Below, one piece after another: positions 60,858-64,000 of a stretch of DNA of 64,000 bases (positions are counted from its first letter, which is position 1; each line of letters opens with the position of its first letter). The notes below the pieces were generated by a model that was not told where the DNA came from, made no database searches, and was given only the letters and a program-made list of their open reading frames with translations. The position numbers and the translations under genes were made by a program. The stretch comes from Trichomonas vaginalis G3. Its lineage: Eukaryota; Parabasalia; Trichomonadida; Trichomonadidae. The stretch is from assembly GCF_026262505.1 (NCBI RefSeq), contig NC_067208.1:13029962-13093961 (forward strand). Direction: 5' to 3'.

Positions 60858-61796
60858 ATGTCAACAATCGGCACAACAACAATTCAAACAACTACAGCAC
60901 CAAACTCGTTAGTCATGAATCCAACATCTATGTTAGTAGAAATGAAAAGCTTCATTCCTTCTTCATATACTTTCGAAACAGAAATCCAGAAGATAAAGCA
61001 GGAACTTTTAACAAGTAATTTAGACTGTAGTGCGAAAGATGAAACAAATGAAGAATATCTTTATGAAATGCAGGACATTATTGACCATTTACCCAAATTG
61101 CCTGAAATCCAACAACAAAAGCTCACTATTCCTGAATTCGATGAAATTGAAGTCAAAGCAACTGACTCAGTAGAAATAAAGAAGTTCATACGAAAGGTAA
61201 ATTATGAATTCCTTGGTTTTCATTGCAACCATAAAGTTATGGACAAAGATTGCGACATGGTATATAAGAACATCTCTGACATATATAAATCTGGGGAGTT
61301 TAAGACATACGACAACTTTGTTTCATTAGCTGCAAAATGTGTATGGCAGATAAGAGATAAAGATAGAAGAGGTAAGGTATGGAATGAACAGATAAAACCA
61401 ACTGCTTCAGATTTAAAGAAAACCATTGACGCCTTGGTTGTTTTAGCAGGTAAGGTTTCAGAATATAACGCAAAAATGAACCCGCAATGTTCTAAATGTA
61501 AAGCGGCAATGAGGAGATATAACTACTCCGTCAAAGAGATAGAAAGAATGAGAAACGACTATGCAGATTTAAAGAAAGAAGCAGAGAAGCCGGTAGAAGA
61601 TAAAATGAACATGTTAGAATTTCTGAACAAAAACTATCCAACTGCTGACGATTTCCTTCTATCTGATGTCAAGAAGAAGTATAAAGAAACCTTCGGCATT
61701 GTTAAAACATTCGATGTACTAAAAGAAGAAATAGAAGCTACAAAACTGTTTAGGATTTCAAATATACATCGTACAATTCATGTAAAACGCTTATAA
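60858..61796 (+). CDS. Conserved Maverick protein, 312 aa
   Basis: Intact; ATG 60858 after the shared leader. Thr-rich N-terminus (TIGTTTIQTTTAPNSLVM), acidic middle, KKFIRKVNYEFLGFHCNHKV, then NPQCSKCKAAMRRYNYSVKE with one CxxC pair, a coiled coil, and DVKKKYKETFGIVKTFDVLK before a basic end. No family recognised. The order 312-aa gene, T5orf172, KilA-N is the same as at 14972-19919, so it is a conserved accessory cassette. Confidence 0.65.
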   Translation: MSTIGTTTIQTTTAPNSLVMNPTSMLVEMKSFIPSSYTFETEIQKIKQELLTSNLDCSAKDETNEEYLYEMQDIIDHLPKLPEIQQQKLTIPEFDEIEVKATDSVEIKKFIRKVNYEFLGFHCNHKVMDKDCDMVYKNISDIYKSGEFKTYDNFVSLAAKCVWQIRDKDRRGKVWNEQIKPTASDLKKTIDALVVLAGKVSEYNAKMNPQCSKCKAAMRRYNYSVKEIERMRNDYADLKKEAEKPVEDKMNMLEFLNKNYPTADDFLLSDVKKKYKETFGIVKTFDVLKEEIEATKLFRISNIHRTIHVKRL

Positions 61797-61804
61797 AATA
61801 ACTG

Positions 61805-61851
61805 GGGTGAAAAATTAGGTGAAAAAAGAGGTGAAATCTCACCTCTTCACC
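61805..61851. terminator. GGTGA palindrome module
   Basis: GAGGTGAAATCTCACCTCTT centre; eight bases after the stop. Confidence 0.45.
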
Positions 61852-61991
61852 TAAAATATATTTTTATTGAATTCAGCAACAAAATTCTGAGTAAAATAGC
61901 ATATGGCTTGTGTCAAACCGTTGGGTTTTCAAAAAATTCCAAAAATAACGTTTACCATGTGAAACGTTTATAAAATAACTGGGGTAGAAAT

Positions 61992-62027
61992 GAGGTGAAA
62001 AAGAGGTGAAATCTCACCTCTTCACCT
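61992..62027. terminator. GGTGA palindrome module, second of a pair
   Basis: A near-duplicate of 61796-61860 lies here (TGAAACGTTTATAAAATAAC before it), so the whole 3' end was duplicated. Confidence 0.45.
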
Positions 62028-62138
62028 AAACATTATTTTTATTGAATTCAGCAACAAAAATCATGAATTTCCTTAAGATAGAAAAATAAAGTTAGTTTTA
62101 TTTTTATTTATTTATTTATTTTGTATGTAAAGACAGAT

Positions 62139-62751
62139 ATGTCAAACATTGAGTTTGAAACAGTTAGAAAGATAGACAATGACACCAAAGTGGTTAGAAT
62201 AGGTGATTTAAACGTAAGATACTCAAAGAAATACAACAAATATTCTTTGTCAGACATTATAACACCATCTGGAAAGAAAACAAAGGACTGGGTTAGAATT
62301 GCTTCTACTCAGAAAATTTTGACAAGAAATCCTGAGCTTATGATATCGGTAAAATTCTATGGAACTACAGCATATCTCATCGACAAAAGTCTTATACCAA
62401 TAGTTTTGTTATGGTTAGACCCCAGTTGTTGGATATAACTTCATAACATATGGTTCATTCGATACGGAACGTTGCAGTGAAGGCTTACTTTACATCGTTC
62501 AGAAACCGAAGGACTTCAATACAAAGAGATATAAGATAGGAAGAACATATAATATAACTCAAAGATATGACAGTACAGTCAATAGAGTCAAGGTTGTGTT
62601 TGTTAATGATATGAGAGCTGCAGAAACAGAACTACTTGAAAAGTTTGAGAAAATGTATGGTGCTCCCATAAAAGGTAAAGAAACGTTTGAAGTAGATGAG
62701 ATAGATAAAGCTATAAAATTATTTGACGAAGTTGCTGAAAAATACATGTAA
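62139..62751 (+). pseudogene. T5orf172 (GIY-YIG-like) gene, one indel
   Basis: MSNIEFETVRKIDNDTKVVR through WLDP, then one extra base near 62422 and continuation as VVGYNFITYGSFDTERCSEG. The C-terminal domain GLLYIVQ, RYKIGRTYNITQRYD, AAETELLEKFEKMYGAPIKG is complete to FDEVAEKYM. Uninterrupted reference for the doubly inserted copy at 15496-19013. Confidence 0.8.
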
Positions 62752-62839
62752 AGCGTTTATTTTTGGTCTTTTGTGAAAGTCAGAAAATAACGCTAATTTT
62801 TTTCTAACAATTTTTTTTATTTTGTATGTAAAGACAGAT

Positions 62840-63678
62840 ATGTCAACAACAGAGAACACAACAACAGTTATAGTCCATGAAGCTATAAATGAAGAATACG
62901 AGTACATACAGTTTAACAAACAGTTACGTCTCATTCGTTCGGTCAAAGACGATATGTACCAAATGCAAAGTATTTTGACAGCATGTTATGCTCCAGATAC
63001 TAAGCTTCCTAAAGACTGGTTTAGGAACCAAAGCACACAAGAACTTTTGAGCGAAGCACAGCGAGACATACTTTTTTCTGAAAACAGTGAAGAACAGCGA
63101 GTAGTTAAAAAACCCCAGTCGCCAAAACTCTATGAAAATCGTGAAAAATTGCCAAACGGTTTGAGAGGATATTATGTACATAGACTTCTTGTAAATGCTG
63201 TTGCAATGTGGGCTTCGCCTCGTTATGCTTGGTATATTACAGACTTCTTGACGAAATTCATAGACAAGAACGTGAAGAGATGGAAAACAAGCTTGAAGCA
63301 AAAGACAAAAGCATATAGAAAAGAATACCACGTTCGGTACCAAAAGGAAAGGAAAAGAACTATAAGTATATGATTTATACTGAAGAGATGGAAAATGAAA
63401 AAGATAAAGATATGGTTATGTTGCATTTAGTCAGAAGAAACAACAAAAGCTTTTACGACCTTGCTAAGATTTACAAATCTGACAGAAATTGGTTCTATCG
63501 CGAAAACTTACCGATTTCAATGACACCGAATGAAGATGTTAAACAGATAGTTCAAGATACGTTACCTCAAACACACTATGATATGAAAGGTTGTACAATA
63601 CTTACATTCAAAGAAGACTTACCGCTACTGAAGGAAAAGATAACAGAGTATTTCGATAACTTCAAACAAGCAGAGTAA
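62840..63678 (+). pseudogene. KilA-N domain protein, deletion in the linker
   Basis: MSTTENTTTVIVHEAINEEY to MWASPRYAWY, then a deletion near 63238 shifts frame; the C-terminal domain is open from about 63370 (NKSFYDLAKIYKSDRNWFYR, ending FDNFKQAE). At the variable site it reads EEQRVVKKPQSPKLYENREK, without the GC-rich hairpin. Confidence 0.75.
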
Positions 63679-63693
63679 ATGAACTCTTTATTT

Positions 63694-64000
63694 TTATTGA
63701 CTTTTTACAATTTGAACTTTGTTTGCGTAGATATGAATTCTGAAAGAAGTATGAGGGTCTTGTATGACTTTGTACTTCTCCCATAGTTCATGTCTGTCAA
63801 ACTTACCTGCCATGGACTCTTTCATAAGTTCCATGAAATCGTCTTCGGACAATCCGGGGAAAAGTATTATGTCAGTAAGTATTCTTTTAACATCCTTACT
63901 TAAACTCTTGGCTGTCTGTACACATATTACGACTGAGATGTTAAAGTGTCTGAGCTTCTTAAGAATTCGACACATGTCTTGTTCTCTGTTCTTTAACAAA
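63694..64000 (-). CDS. Packaging ATPase, C-terminal part (runs off the window)
   Basis: LKKLRHFNISVVICVQTAKS, DVKRILTDIILFPGLSEDDF and SFRIHIYANKVQIVKSQ align with the end of the ATPase at 39106-39993 (KVRHYHLTVAILMQTWRFLA, NIKRLITDFVIFQGFSRYDI). The Walker motifs lie beyond base 64000. Divergent enough to belong to a different element family, perhaps that of D. Confidence 0.8.
   Translation of the reverse strand, partial: LLKNREQDMCRILKKLRHFNISVVICVQTAKSLSKDVKRILTDIILFPGLSEDDFMELMKESMAGKFDRHELWEKYKVIQDPHTSFRIHIYANKVQIVKSQ

Noticed and set aside
1-64000. tRNA genes and introns
   Set aside because: I saw no convincing cloverleaf or trichomonad-type splice signals in genes; gaps between gene pieces are indels or insertions.
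1-64000. Separate Maverick cysteine protease (adenain/Ulp1 type)
   Set aside because: No frame shows the expected His, Asp/Glu, Gln, Cys order; the only Cys/His candidate is the PolB N-terminal domain.

Overview
The window reads as AT-rich parasite chromatin from a trichomonad, most likely Trichomonas vaginalis or a close relative. The grounds are stacked Maverick/Polinton elements with protein-primed family B DNA polymerase, retroviral-type integrase, packaging ATPase and capsid genes, a mariner transposon with a D,D34D transposase, many KilA-N genes, and no introns. Almost nothing looks like ordinary host coding sequence. The one candidate is the ORF at 29396-29833.

Layout. (1) 1-14971 is the right part of Maverick A: tail-fibre end, integrase, KilA-N gene, a repeat-filled gap, second KilA-N gene, PolB, penton-like protein, major capsid protein, small membrane protein and right terminal inverted repeat (TIR). 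A ends inside a gene homologous to 60858-61796, so it seems to have jumped into a second, nearly identical Maverick B. (2) 14972-29395 is the right part of B: remnant of that gene, a T5orf172 (GIY-YIG-like) gene broken by a 1.6-kb hairpin-rich element and by a mariner copy, then KilA-N, PolB, penton-like, capsid and membrane genes and the right TIR. (3) 29396-33344 holds one orphan ORF, a 17-unit array of 122-bp hairpin repeats and further nested hairpins. (4) A different Maverick, D, appears to start near 33345 with a 1048-codon structural-type ORF. (5) At 36521 the left end of a third Maverick, C, interrupts that ORF. C carries a duplicated end, penton-like protein, ATPase, fibre and integrase. 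(6) 45.7-49.6 kb is a scrap zone of KilA-N and T5orf172 genes on the minus strand with expanded palindromes. (7) 49.6-59.0 kb is the rest of D: a reduced exonuclease-less PolB-like protein, two penton-like paralogues, integrase, a long phage-type fibre, small capsid-associated candidates and a Dam-like adenine methyltransferase, closing with a hairpin end at about 59036. (8) 59.0-64.0 kb holds further Maverick pieces, ending in the C-terminus of another packaging ATPase.

How the genes would work together: integrase inserts the element; PolB copies it, probably by protein priming; the FtsK/A32-type ATPase packages it; capsid and penton-like proteins build a particle; fibres with phage collar domains would bind a surface; KilA-N, T5orf172 and methyltransferase genes are accessory DNA-acting functions. 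Many genes carry one-base indels relative to their sister copies. Either most copies are decaying, or the assembly has residual indel errors. The strongest undescribed-looking signals are the palindromic sequences with conserved loops and co-varying stems (at element ends, inside KilA-N genes and in two hairpin-array elements) and the reduced PolB of element D.
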